Counted from the first letter of the stretch, positions 1 through 6,434 are shown. The stretch is 13,868 nt of DNA from CAKRHR01 sp964423195 (GCA_964423195.1 CAYRDY010000058.1:1-13868); one strand, 5' to 3'. Translations and numbers: made by a program. Notes: a model not told the origin generated them from the letters alone.

Positions 1-4
1 AAAG

Positions 5-1219
5 GTGATCCTTGAATTAAAAGATATTGCCAAGAGCTTCGACGAGACGGAGGTTTTGAAGCATATAAACCTCAAAGTCATGCAGGGGGAGTTCATCACG
101 CTTTTGGGGCCGTCCGGCTGCGGCAAGACGACGACGATTCGCATCATCGCCGGTCTTGAGACACCGGATCGGGGCTCGGTGCTGATCGACGGCGCCGACA
201 TGACGGATAAGTCGCCCAATCTGCGGCCGGTAAATACGGTTTTCCAGAATTATGCGCTTTTTCCGCACATGAATGTTTTCAATAATATCGCCTACGGTCT
301 GAAGATCCGAAGGGTGTCGAAGGCGGAGACGCGCGAGCGCGTTCTGGCTATGCTTGATCTTGTGCAGCTTCCGGGCTTTGAGAAGCGTATGCCCGGCGAG
401 ATGAGCGGCGGCCAGCGCCAGCGCGTGGCGATCGCCAGGGCGCTGATCAATAATCCGAAGGTACTGCTCCTCGATGAACCTCTGGGCGCGCTGGATCTGC
501 AGCTGCGCCGCCAGATGCAGCTGGAACTGAAACGCCTGCAAAAAAAACTGGGTATTACTTTTATCTATATCACCCACGATCAGGAGGAGGCCATCAATAT
601 GTCCGACCGCATCGTGGTCATGAGGGACGGCTGTTTTGAGCAGCAGGGCACGCCTTCGGAGGTATACGATCATCCGAGAACCAGCTATGTGGCCACATTC
701 GTCGGCTCGGCCAATGTCCTGTCGGGCACGGTCTCGGAGATTGTGACGCCTTCAACCGGAGGGGAGGAGCCTGCCGGGCCAGCGAAAATTGTCGCGGTGG
801 GAGAAGCCGCTGGGGAGCCAGCGGATAAGCCGGAAAAAATTGTCGCCGCGGCAACCAAAGAGAAGCAATCGGCCGGAGGAAATCGGACGGATTTTCTCAG
901 ATTGACCTGCGGTGACGGCACATTTGTCTGCGGCATGGATGGCTATACATTTGAGATCGGACAGACGGTGCGGATGGCCGTGCGCAGTGAGAATGTGAAT
1001 ATCTGGCGAGAGCAGAAAGACTATGGCATTCAGGGCGTGATCACCGAGAAGTCATTTGTCGGCGGGATGCTTCGCATCGCTGTGAAGTGTGAGCACGTCG
1101 GCGAGATCGTGATTCGACGGCACGGCATCGATTTCAGCTATGAGATCGGAGAGAAGGTCTGGCTTGAATGGCCGCCGGAGACGGCCGTGCCGGTGGATAT
1201 GGAGGACTCGGATCTATGA
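5..1219 (+). CDS. potA: Spermidine/putrescine ABC transporter ATPase PotA (5' end may continue upstream)
   Basis: This is the cytoplasmic ATPase that powers polyamine import through PotB and PotC. In the 404-residue reading the nucleotide-binding domain is complete: Walker A GPSGCGKT (35-42), Q-loop Gln81, signature MSGGQ (133-137), Walker B LLLDEP (154-159) and switch His191. A C-terminal TOBE-type region follows from about residue 230. It is interrupted by an Ala/Gly/Pro/Glu/Lys-rich low-complexity stretch (about 248-294) that ordinary PotA proteins do not have. The GTG at base 5 is the first possible start, but the frame is open to the window edge and no ribosome binding site can be seen, so a few N-terminal codons may be missing. 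The stop overlaps the potB start as ATGA. The two adjacent PotB/PotC-like permeases support the polyamine assignment over other importers of the same ATPase class. Confidence 0.92.
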   Translation: MILELKDIAKSFDETEVLKHINLKVMQGEFITLLGPSGCGKTTTIRIIAGLETPDRGSVLIDGADMTDKSPNLRPVNTVFQNYALFPHMNVFNNIAYGLKIRRVSKAETRERVLAMLDLVQLPGFEKRMPGEMSGGQRQRVAIARALINNPKVLLLDEPLGALDLQLRRQMQLELKRLQKKLGITFIYITHDQEEAINMSDRIVVMRDGCFEQQGTPSEVYDHPRTSYVATFVGSANVLSGTVSEIVTPSTGGEEPAGPAKIVAVGEAAGEPADKPEKIVAAATKEKQSAGGNRTDFLRLTCGDGTFVCGMDGYTFEIGQTVRMAVRSENVNIWREQKDYGIQGVITEKSFVGGMLRIAVKCEHVGEIVIRRHGIDFSYEIGEKVWLEWPPETAVPVDMEDSDL

Positions 1220-2067
1220 AAGGACATACCAGATGGGGCCTCTGTGTGGCGCCGTTATATATCTTTACGTTGATTTTTGTACTCGGCCCGCTGATCTATA
1301 TGGTGGCACTGAGTTTTGCGACCAATAATGAAGGCTACGGCGTGACGTGGCAGTTTACGCTGGATAACTATGCGCGGATGACGGACGCTCTCTATATTAA
1401 ATGTTTTGTTGAATCGTTTAAGATGGCGATCGTGACGACCCTTTTTGTGATGTTCATCGGCTACCCGTTCGGATATTTTATGGCAAAGCTGTCGGAGCGG
1501 GGCAAAAAAGTGGTCATGTTTTTGATTATGGTGCCCTTTTGGACCAGCTCCCTGCTGAGGATGTACGGCTGGATCATTATTCTGCAGACCAAGGGCTTGT
1601 TGAATTATGTGCTTCAGGGGCTTGGAATCATCGAAAAACCGCTGCGCATCCTTTACTCCTATCCCGCGGTTGTGATTGGCATGATCTATGCCCTTCTGCC
1701 GTTCATGATACTGGCGGTCTACTCGAGCGTGGAGAAAATGGACTGGTCGCTGGTGGAAGCGGCGAGAGATCTTGGCGCTTCGGCGCCAAAGGCGTTTTTC
1801 ACGGTGACACTGAAGCTGACGCTTCCGGGACTTCTGTCGGGGATCATTCTGACATTTATCCCGTCGATGGGCCTGTTTTTCATCGCGGATATCCTCGGCG
1901 GCAATAAGATCGTCCTCATCGGCAGCCTGATCCAGGAGCAGATGACCCGCGGGAGCAACTGGCCGTTTGCGGCGGCGCTGTCCGTGATCCTGATGGCCAT
2001 GACCACGCTGATGATCTATCTGTACCGTCGCATCACGCATGTGAAGGATTTGGAGGGTCTGGTATGA
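1216..2067 (+). CDS. potB: Spermidine/putrescine ABC transporter permease PotB
   Basis: Inner-membrane permease subunit of the polyamine importer, 283 residues, the usual size for PotB. It has about six hydrophobic segments (roughly 10-32, 68-90, 98-122, 150-172, 204-228, 252-270). The permease EAA loop, EAARDLGAS at 181-189, docks on the PotA ATPase. The ATG at 1216 is chosen over an upstream in-frame ATG at 1168 because GGAGG lies at 1201-1205 with proper spacing, and because the ATG overlaps the potA stop (ATGA), as expected for translational coupling. The upstream start would add 16 residues of unrelated, glycine-rich sequence. The stop again forms ATGA, here with a small ORF rather than with potC. 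Confidence 0.92.
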   Translation: MKGHTRWGLCVAPLYIFTLIFVLGPLIYMVALSFATNNEGYGVTWQFTLDNYARMTDALYIKCFVESFKMAIVTTLFVMFIGYPFGYFMAKLSERGKKVVMFLIMVPFWTSSLLRMYGWIIILQTKGLLNYVLQGLGIIEKPLRILYSYPAVVIGMIYALLPFMILAVYSSVEKMDWSLVEAARDLGASAPKAFFTVTLKLTLPGLLSGIILTFIPSMGLFFIADILGGNKIVLIGSLIQEQMTRGSNWPFAAALSVILMAMTTLMIYLYRRITHVKDLEGLV

Positions 2068-2139
2068 GCGCGCGAGAATTATCCGAAAAGTTCAGTGTGG
2101 GCGCGCGGGAGAAGTATTCGGAGGGTCTGGTATGAGCGC
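2052..2139 (+). repeat. 20-bp direct repeat carrying the RBS and start codon at the potB/potC junction
   Basis: The 20-mer GGAGGGTCTGGTATGAGCGC occurs at 2052-2071 and again, identically, at 2120-2139, 68 bp apart. Each copy holds the last three codons and stop of one frame plus the ribosome binding site and start of the next. The sequence between (about 2086-2119) is a third, degenerate copy containing GTGTGGGCGCGCGGGAGAA, close to GTATGAGCGCGCGAGAA in the first. The block therefore reads as roughly 34-bp degenerate tandem units. Confidence 0.8.
2064..2135 (+). CDS. 23-codon mini-ORF between potB and potC
   Basis: A short frame with ATG at 2064 overlapping the potB stop (ATGA) and TGA at 2133-2135 overlapping the potC start (ATGA). 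It has a strong ribosome binding site, GGAGGG at 2052-2057, with 6-nt spacing. Its ribosome binding site and first codons repeat exactly before potC. The peptide begins MSARELSEK, like the MSAKK start of PotC, and ends SEGLV, like the LEGLV end of PotB. It contains an internal echo (SARELSE / GAREKYSE). There is no recognisable domain. It most likely arose by local duplication and may serve only to carry ribosomes from potB to potC. Whether the peptide has any function is unknown. Confidence 0.5.
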   Translation: MSARELSEKFSVGAREKYSEGLV

Positions 2140-2908
2140 AAAAAAGAAATTCAAATGGTCGAAAATTTATCTGGCGCTGGTGCTTGCCATCACCTATCTA
2201 CCGCTTTTGATGGTGGTCATTTTTTCTTTTAACGAGTCGAAACTGACCGTGTCATGGACAGGCTTCTCTCTGAAATGGTATGAGGAGCTGTTCAGAGACA
2301 AGGCGATCGGACAGGCTCTGATCAACAGCCTGATCGTCGGCGGTGTCAGCGTGGCGGTGTCGGCAGTGATCGGAACGCTCGGCGCGATCGGCATGGCACG
2401 GGTCGACTATAAGTCGAAGGGCATGATCGAATATCTGTCGACGGTGCCCATTATGATACCGGAAGTCATTCTCGGCATGATATTTCTGGCATTTTTCTCA
2501 CTGCTGAGACTGCCGTTTGGCATGGTGACTCTGGTGCTGGCGCATACCGCGTTCTGTATCCCATACATTTTCATGATGGTCAAGTCACGGCTGGTGGGCA
2601 TAGACAAATCACTGGAGGAGGCCGCGCGGGATCTCGGCGCATCCCCGGCAAGGACATTTCTTGACATCACCCTGCCGCTGATCGCACCTGCGGTGCTGTC
2701 AGGCTGTATTCTGGCTTTCGCCATGTCCTTTGACGATGTAGTCATCAGCATCTTTGTCAACAGCCCGCGCGTCAATACCCTGCCGATCATGATCTACACC
2801 CAGTTAAAGACAGGCGTGACCCCGGAGATGAACGCGCTGTGTACCCTGATTCTGGCGGCGGTGATCGTGGTGCTGCTCATATCCTCCCTGATTTCGAGAA
2901 AGAAATAG
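2132..2908 (+). CDS. potC: Spermidine/putrescine ABC transporter permease PotC
   Basis: Second membrane permease of the polyamine importer, 258 residues, a normal PotC length. It has an N-terminal membrane segment at about 12-33 and further segments at about 66-88, 104-124, 130-150, 184-208 and 235-253. The EAA loop EEAARDLGASPA spans 162-173, and the SFDDVVISIFV stretch at 199-209 is characteristic of PotC. The ATG at 2132 follows GGAGGG at 2120-2125 by 6 nt and overlaps the stop of the preceding mini-ORF. potC is the last gene before a terminator. The substrate-binding protein gene potD, which often follows potC, is absent here. Confidence 0.92.
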   Translation: MSAKKKFKWSKIYLALVLAITYLPLLMVVIFSFNESKLTVSWTGFSLKWYEELFRDKAIGQALINSLIVGGVSVAVSAVIGTLGAIGMARVDYKSKGMIEYLSTVPIMIPEVILGMIFLAFFSLLRLPFGMVTLVLAHTAFCIPYIFMMVKSRLVGIDKSLEEAARDLGASPARTFLDITLPLIAPAVLSGCILAFAMSFDDVVISIFVNSPRVNTLPIMIYTQLKTGVTPEMNALCTLILAAVIVVLLISSLISRKK

Positions 2909-2993
2909 TGAGCGATTTAAATTCCCCACACAGGGCGTGAGCGATTGATATTTCCATGCGGAGCGTGAAAGATTGATATTCCCCACACAAGGC
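2908..2993 (+). repeat. Three tandem ~29-bp repeats directly after potC
   Basis: Three head-to-tail units at 2908-2936 (29 bp), 2937-2964 (28 bp) and 2965-2993 (29 bp). Each starts GTGAgcGATT or GTGAAAGATT and contains an AT-rich core (TTAAATT or GATATT). Units 1 and 3 continue CCCCACACA(G/A)GGC; unit 2 is more diverged. The first base of unit 1 is the last base of the potC stop codon, so the array begins exactly where the gene ends. There is no coding potential worth naming. Confidence 0.75.
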
Positions 2994-3011
2994 ATTGAAG
3001 AAAAGAGAGAT

Positions 3012-3057
3012 AAAAAATATCCGCAGACCTTGACAGAGGAGACTGCGGATTTTTTAT
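3012..3057. terminator. Bidirectional intrinsic terminator between potC and the exchanger gene
   Basis: The arms ATCCGCAG (3019-3026) and CTGCGGAT (3043-3050) pair, with an inner CCT/AGG extension. A tract of As lies before the stem and a tract of Ts (3050-3055) after it, so RNA from either strand ends in a GC-rich hairpin plus U-run. It sits between convergent genes and can serve potABC (+) and the cation exchanger (-). Confidence 0.85.
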
Positions 3058-3063
3058 GCCTAC

Positions 3064-3181
3064 ATAGAAGCGCCGGAATTGATTTGCACCCTCAGAGAAC
3101 CGTCGAAATTGATTTGTGCTTCAGAGAAGTGTCGGAATTGACCTTTGCCCACAGAGAACCGTCGAAATTTAAATCTGCGAC
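3064..3181 (-). repeat. Four tandem ~29-30-bp repeats after the exchanger gene, overlapping its last codons
   Basis: Four units on the plus strand at 3064-3093, 3094-3122, 3123-3152 and 3153-3181. The second and fourth share the identical 18-mer CAGAGAACCGTCGAAATT; the others are diverged versions (GTCGGAATTG, GCCGGAATTG). Unit 4 overlaps the stop and last codons of the exchanger. Read in the direction of that gene, the junction GATTTAAATT matches the core of the first repeat after potC, so the two arrays face each other across the terminator. Confidence 0.75.
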
Positions 3182-4203
3182 AGCAGGTAGCCGACATAGG
3201 CCACGTACATGGCCACCATGACCGCGCCGTTGCCTCGGCCGATCTCCCTGCCGTGTCTGGCCATCAGCAAGGTGATGACGCTGACCACGGTGAGGATGAT
3301 CAGATCGATGATGCTCGCGAACGCCACGTTCATCGGATGGATGGCGGCGGATACGCCGAGGATCAGCAGGATATTGAAAATATTGGAGCCGATGACATTG
3401 CCGAGCGCGAGATCATTTTCACCCTTGTGAGAGGCGACGATCGATGTCATCAGTTCCGGCAGGGAAGTGCCGAAGGCGACGATCGTCAGGCCGATAAATG
3501 CCTCGCTTAATCCCAGTGTGCGGGCGATGGATGTGGCGCATTCGACGACGATCTTGCCGCCGAGCGTGACCAGCGCCAGCCCGATGAGAATGAGGAGGAT
3601 GCTTGCCGCAGGCGACATGACTTTGATCTCCTCGCCTGGGGCTTCGCTGTCAGGAGACGGCTCGCCGTCCGGATGATCGTCGCCGGCAGTTTGCATCCCT
3701 GTGTTTTTGGCCGCGGATTGATCCGCGGCTTTTTTTGATTTCAGGGCATGAGTCACCTGCTGCGTGACATAGAAAATGAAAATGAGCAGAAAGATGATGC
3801 CGTCAGTGCGCCCAAGGATTCTGCCGTTTCCGAAGTCGAGGCTCAGTACCAGCAATAAAATGCCGCAGATGATGGAGAGCGGGAACTCGTTTCTCAGGAT
3901 TCCCTGTTGTATTTTCATCGGCTTGATCAGTGAGCAGATGCCGACGACCATCAGCAGATTGAAGAAATTGGAGCCGACGACATTGCCGATGGCGATGTCA
4001 TTGGAACCGGAGAGCGCGGCGGTGACGCTCACGGCAAGCTCCGGCGCGCTTGTCCCGAAGGCGACGATGGTCAGCCCGATGACGATGCTTGGCACCCGGA
4101 GGAGTCTTGCCACGGAGGAACTGCCGCTCACGAGCCAGTCAGCGCCCTTGACGAGAAATACAAAGCCTAAGACAAGAAATAGACAGGTTAAAAATGTGTG
4201 CAT
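3169..4203 (-). CDS. CaCA-family sodium/calcium (cation/proton) exchanger
   Basis: Membrane antiporter of the YrbG/NCX-like branch of the Ca2+:cation antiporter superfamily, 344 residues. It shows the diagnostic two alpha repeats: GTSAPEL (50-56) with GNVVGSNFFN (73-82), and GTSLPEL (245-251) with GNVIGSNIFN (268-277). About ten hydrophobic segments are split by a charged Ala/Asp/Pro-rich linker (about 155-194). The ATG at 4201-4203 is chosen over a GTG nine bases upstream because that GTG lies inside the best ribosome binding site (AAAGGTG), six bases before the ATG. The gene has its own promoter and is divergent from pyrE. It most likely exports Ca2+ using Na+ or H+; the exact ions cannot be read from the sequence. 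A terminator-like hairpin on the opposite strand lies in the linker. Confidence 0.9.
   Translation of the reverse strand: MHTFLTCLFLVLGFVFLVKGADWLVSGSSSVARLLRVPSIVIGLTIVAFGTSAPELAVSVTAALSGSNDIAIGNVVGSNFFNLLMVVGICSLIKPMKIQQGILRNEFPLSIICGILLLVLSLDFGNGRILGRTDGIIFLLIFIFYVTQQVTHALKSKKAADQSAAKNTGMQTAGDDHPDGEPSPDSEAPGEEIKVMSPAASILLILIGLALVTLGGKIVVECATSIARTLGLSEAFIGLTIVAFGTSLPELMTSIVASHKGENDLALGNVIGSNIFNILLILGVSAAIHPMNVAFASIIDLIILTVVSVITLLMARHGREIGRGNGAVMVAMYVAYVGYLLSQI
3710..3736 (+). terminator. Terminator-like hairpin antisense within the exchanger coding region
   Basis: A perfect 8-bp GC-rich stem, GCCGCGGA (3710-3717) and TCCGCGGC (3722-3729), with a TTGA loop, followed by seven Ts (3730-3736). 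It would act on plus-strand transcription, antisense to the exchanger. On the coding strand the same bases encode the KKAADQSAAK part of the linker and lack a trailing U-run, so sense transcription should not stop here. The structure is clear; its function is unknown. Confidence 0.5.
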
Positions 4204-4249
4204 GAAAATCACCTTTGTTCCGTATGATGTGCGTCATATTCTGAAAGAC

Positions 4250-4278
4250 AGTATAAATAGTGGGACATGGTTTGTCAA
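4250..4278 (-). promoter_or_regulatory. Promoter of the cation exchanger gene
   Basis: On the minus strand, TTGACA (complement of 4273-4278), a 17-bp spacer and TATACT (complement of 4250-4255) form a near-consensus sigma-A promoter. Transcription would start near 4243, giving a roughly 40-nt leader before the ATG at 4203. A short inverted repeat (TATGA/TCATA, 4223-4238) lies in that leader. Confidence 0.8.
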
Positions 4279-4305
4279 GCTGTGATCAGTTTTTTGTGTT
4301 ATAGC

Positions 4306-4327
4306 AAACGACAGATTTTTGTCGTTT
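4306..4327. promoter_or_regulatory. Perfect inverted repeat, candidate operator in the exchanger/pyrE divergent region
   Basis: AAACGACA (4306-4313) and TGTCGTTT (4320-4327) form an 8-bp perfect inverted repeat around GATTTT. It abuts a TATAAT at 4328-4333 that lacks a good -35, and lies about 20 bp upstream of the better pyrE promoter. Neither strand carries the U-run of a terminator. A protein-binding site is the simplest reading; the regulator is unknown. Confidence 0.4.
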
Positions 4328-4346
4328 TATAATAGCGAATTGATGG

Positions 4347-4375
4347 TTGAAACTCATCAGATTTGATGGTATACT
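4347..4375 (+). promoter_or_regulatory. Promoter of the pyrE-pur operon
   Basis: TTGAAA (4347-4352), a 17-bp spacer and TATACT (4370-4375) make a strong sigma-A-type promoter with a start near 4382. Because transcription begins here, in-frame start codons at 4363-4368 cannot be the pyrE start. No comparably good promoter is visible between here and purD, so the whole cluster may depend on this one. Confidence 0.75.
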
Positions 4376-4381
4376 TAATTG

Positions 4382-4482
4382 AGTATTTTCAGATTGAAAC
4401 GGATCCGAGCGCGGCGTGGCTGTGCGATGTTTTTCGGCGCCTTGCGGACAGCGCGGATCCCGGCGAGGCGTATTTGAGGGAC
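4382..4482 (+). promoter_or_regulatory. GC-rich structured leader of pyrE
   Basis: About 100 nt between the predicted transcription start and the pyrE ATG. GGATCCG at 4401-4407 pairs with CGGATCC at 4454-4460, and adjacent GCGC elements extend the pairing, so a long stem-loop is likely. There is no GC stem plus U-run terminator and no riboswitch that I recognise. The region is open in the pyrE frame, but the encoded residues do not resemble the start of known PyrE proteins. Confidence 0.35.
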
Positions 4483-5163
4483 ATGGATCAGTATAAGCAG
4501 GAATTTATTGAATTTATGGTGGACAGCGGGGTTTTGCAGTTCGGTGATTTCACGCTCAAGAGCGGACGCAGGTCTCCGTTTTTCGTGAACGCGGGCGCCT
4601 ATGTGACCGGTTCGCAGCTTCATCGGCTGGGTGGATATTACGCGCGTGCCATCCGCGATCACTACGGCCTGGATTTTGACGTGCTCTTCGGTCCGGCGTA
4701 CAAGGGCATTCCGCTGTCCGTGGCCACGGCGATGGCGATCAGCGAGCTCTACGGCAGAGATGTCCGGTATTGCTCCAACCGCAAGGAGCTAAAGGATCAC
4801 GGCGATGCTGGGATTCTGCTCGGCAGTCCGATCAGGGACGGTGACCGCATTGTGATCATCGAGGATGTGACGACCTCCGGCAAATCCATCGAGGAGACCG
4901 TTCCGATTTTACGGGCGCAGGGCAGATGTGAGATCGTGGGGCTGATGGTCTCCCTGAACCGCATGGAGCGGGGCAGCGGCGAGAAGAGCGCCCTGGAGGA
5001 GATCCGGGAGAGGTATGGCTTTGCGGCGCACGCGATCGTTACCATGGATGATGTGGTGGAGCATCTGTACAATAGGCCTTATCACAATGCGTTGATCATC
5101 GACGATGCTCTGAAGGCGTCGATTGACAAATATTATGAAAAATATGGAGTGAGAAAATCATGA
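4483..5163 (+). CDS. pyrE: Orotate phosphoribosyltransferase PyrE
   Basis: Joins orotate and PRPP to give OMP, the fifth step of pyrimidine synthesis, in the cytosol. It is 226 residues from the ATG at 4483. The PRPP-binding motif IIEDVTTSGKS is at 125-135, and the mobile catalytic loop NRKELKDHG is at 99-107. The family-typical N-terminus MDQYKQEFIEFMVDSG fixes this start, with GAGGG close upstream at 4476-4480. The reading frame runs 40 codons further upstream, but that part overlaps the promoter. The gene heads the purine operon; no other pyr gene is nearby. Its stop overlaps the next ORF as ATGA. Confidence 0.95.
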   Translation: MDQYKQEFIEFMVDSGVLQFGDFTLKSGRRSPFFVNAGAYVTGSQLHRLGGYYARAIRDHYGLDFDVLFGPAYKGIPLSVATAMAISELYGRDVRYCSNRKELKDHGDAGILLGSPIRDGDRIVIIEDVTTSGKSIEETVPILRAQGRCEIVGLMVSLNRMERGSGEKSALEEIRERYGFAAHAIVTMDDVVEHLYNRPYHNALIIDDALKASIDKYYEKYGVRKS

Positions 5164-5342
5164 ATGAGAAAAATAAAAATGGTATTTCTGCGCAGGAAAA
5201 AGTTTATAAGACAATGAAAGCGGTCGGAATCGGCAATCTTGTCCTGGGGATTATCTCGATCGCTGCCGGCGTCGTCTTCGGCGTCTTCTCGATTATCAAC
5301 GGTGCGAGGCTGCTGATCAGCAAGAGGAAAATTTTGTTTTGA
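5160..5342 (+). CDS. Small membrane protein, unknown function
   Basis: A 60-residue protein that starts inside the pyrE stop (ATGA) with GGAGTGAG upstream, so it is translationally coupled to pyrE. The first 20 residues are polar and lysine-rich. Residues about 22-53 are hydrophobic with many glycines (AVGIGNLVLGIISIAAGVVFG), enough for one long or two short membrane segments. The tail KRKILF is basic. The next gene, vanZ-like, starts inside its stop codon (TGATG), hinting at a joint membrane role. I do not recognise a family. Confidence 0.7.
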   Translation: MNEKNKNGISAQEKVYKTMKAVGIGNLVLGIISIAAGVVFGVFSIINGARLLISKRKILF

Positions 5343-5860
5343 TGACGCTGTCGAGTAAGAGAAGGGTGAAGGTGTTCTCCGCCATTTTTCTGGTGGTCTA
5401 TATGGCGGCGCTCGCCTATGTCTGTTTTTTCAGTGAAAAATATGGCAGGACGAATGTTTACGCCGAATATCACTACAATCTGATTCCCTTCAATGAGATC
5501 AAACGTTTCTTCACGTATCGGGACGAGATCGGCCTGGACGCGTTTATCATCAATATGCTGGGGAATGTCTTGGTCTTTTCGCCGTTTGGGTTTTTCGTGC
5601 CGGTCATCGCGCCGAGATTTCGCAGGGCTCTGCGAATGATCCTGTTGACGCTGCTGCTCAGTCTTGTGATCGAGATTATCCAGCTTTTGTGTCGGGTGGG
5701 CAGCTTTGATGTGGACGATTTGATTTTAAATACATTCGGCGGATGGCTCGGCTATATTGTGTTTAGAATTTTCAATTATCTGAGGATCAGAAAGATTATC
5801 AGGGCGGGACATACGGCCTCCGTGGCGGACGCACAGTCTGCCGGAGAGGGGCATCGGTGA
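5342..5860 (+). CDS. VanZ-like membrane protein
   Basis: A 172-residue VanZ-family protein. It has an N-terminal hydrophobic segment (10-30), then the family signatures YNLIPF (45-50), NMLGNVLVFSPFGFFVP (71-87) and a segment around residues 107-138 with IEIIQ, the conserved acidic FDVDDLILN and GGWLGY. It has about four membrane segments and a polar C-terminal tail. VanZ itself gives low-level teicoplanin resistance, but most relatives have no proven role, so a resistance function should not be assumed. The ATG at 5342 overlaps the previous stop; an in-frame TTG lies just before it. The ribosome binding site is weak and distant (GAGG at 5324-5327), suggesting coupling to the small membrane ORF. 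Confidence 0.85.
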   Translation: MTLSSKRRVKVFSAIFLVVYMAALAYVCFFSEKYGRTNVYAEYHYNLIPFNEIKRFFTYRDEIGLDAFIINMLGNVLVFSPFGFFVPVIAPRFRRALRMILLTLLLSLVIEIIQLLCRVGSFDVDDLILNTFGGWLGYIVFRIFNYLRIRKIIRAGHTASVADAQSAGEGHR

Positions 5861-5915
5861 ATCAGCCGAAAAAGAGCGGGGGCATCCGTAAATTAAAAAG
5901 TCAGGAGGTTGCGCG

Positions 5916-6428
5916 ATGAGTGCGAAGGTGGGAATTGTGATGGGCAGCGATTCCGATATGGCCGTGATGAGCAAGGCGGCAGATATTCTGGAGGAGCTCG
6001 GTGTTGAATATGAGATGACGATTATATCCGCGCACAGGGAGCCGGACGTTTTTTTTGAGTATGCGAAGGGCGCGGAGGGCAGGGGGCTCAAGGTGATCAT
6101 CGCGGGCGCAGGCATGGCGGCGCATCTGCCGGGCATGTGTGCGGCGCTGTTTCCGCTGCCGGTGATCGGCGTTCCGATGCACACGACTTCCCTGGGCGGC
6201 CGTGATTCCCTGTATTCGATCGTGCAGATGCCGACAGGGATCCCGGTGGCGACGGTGGCCATCAATGGCGGCGCGAATGCGGGAATTTTGGCGGCGAAGA
6301 TATTGGCTACAAGTGATGACGCGTTGCTCGGACGCCTCAAAGATTATTCGGAAAAGATGAAGCGGCAGGTGGAGGAAAAGGCCGAGAGGCTCGACCGGGT
6401 CGGCTATAAAAAATATATGGAAGGGTGA
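5916..6428 (+). CDS. purE: N5-carboxyaminoimidazole ribonucleotide mutase PurE (class I)
   Basis: Converts N5-CAIR to CAIR in de novo purine synthesis. It is 170 residues, typical of stand-alone class I PurE. It begins with the nucleotide-binding MGSDSD (9-14) and carries the catalytic SAHR (38-41), the AGMAAHLPG loop (65-73), TSLGGRDSLYSIVQMP (91-106) and INGGANAG (116-123). AGGAGG lies directly upstream. A 55-nt spacer separates it from the vanZ-like gene, with no promoter or purine riboswitch that I can see. purK, the usual partner of class I PurE, is not in the window. Confidence 0.95.
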   Translation: MSAKVGIVMGSDSDMAVMSKAADILEELGVEYEMTIISAHREPDVFFEYAKGAEGRGLKVIIAGAGMAAHLPGMCAALFPLPVIGVPMHTTSLGGRDSLYSIVQMPTGIPVATVAINGGANAGILAAKILATSDDALLGRLKDYSEKMKRQVEEKAERLDRVGYKKYMEG

Positions 6429-6434
6429 GCGTCG

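Noticed and set aside
1168..1215. Longer potB from the ATG at 1168
   Set aside because: It would overlap potA by 52 bases with unrelated glycine-rich residues; the ATG at 1216 has GGAGG and an ATGA overlap.
2908..3181. Insertion sequence or MITE
   Set aside because: No transposase, no clear terminal inverted repeats with target duplication; the blocks are short degenerate tandem units tied to gene ends.
4363..4482. Longer pyrE starting at 4363
   Set aside because: Those start codons lie upstream of the predicted transcription start and add residues not found in PyrE; family alignment begins at 4483.
5342..5860. Glycopeptide resistance gene vanZ
   Set aside because: Only family-level similarity is visible and no vanHAX genes are nearby; a resistance role cannot be supported.
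5861..5915. Purine riboswitch or PurR box before purE
   Set aside because: The 55-nt spacer is too short and shows neither the conserved riboswitch core nor a PurBox-like motif.
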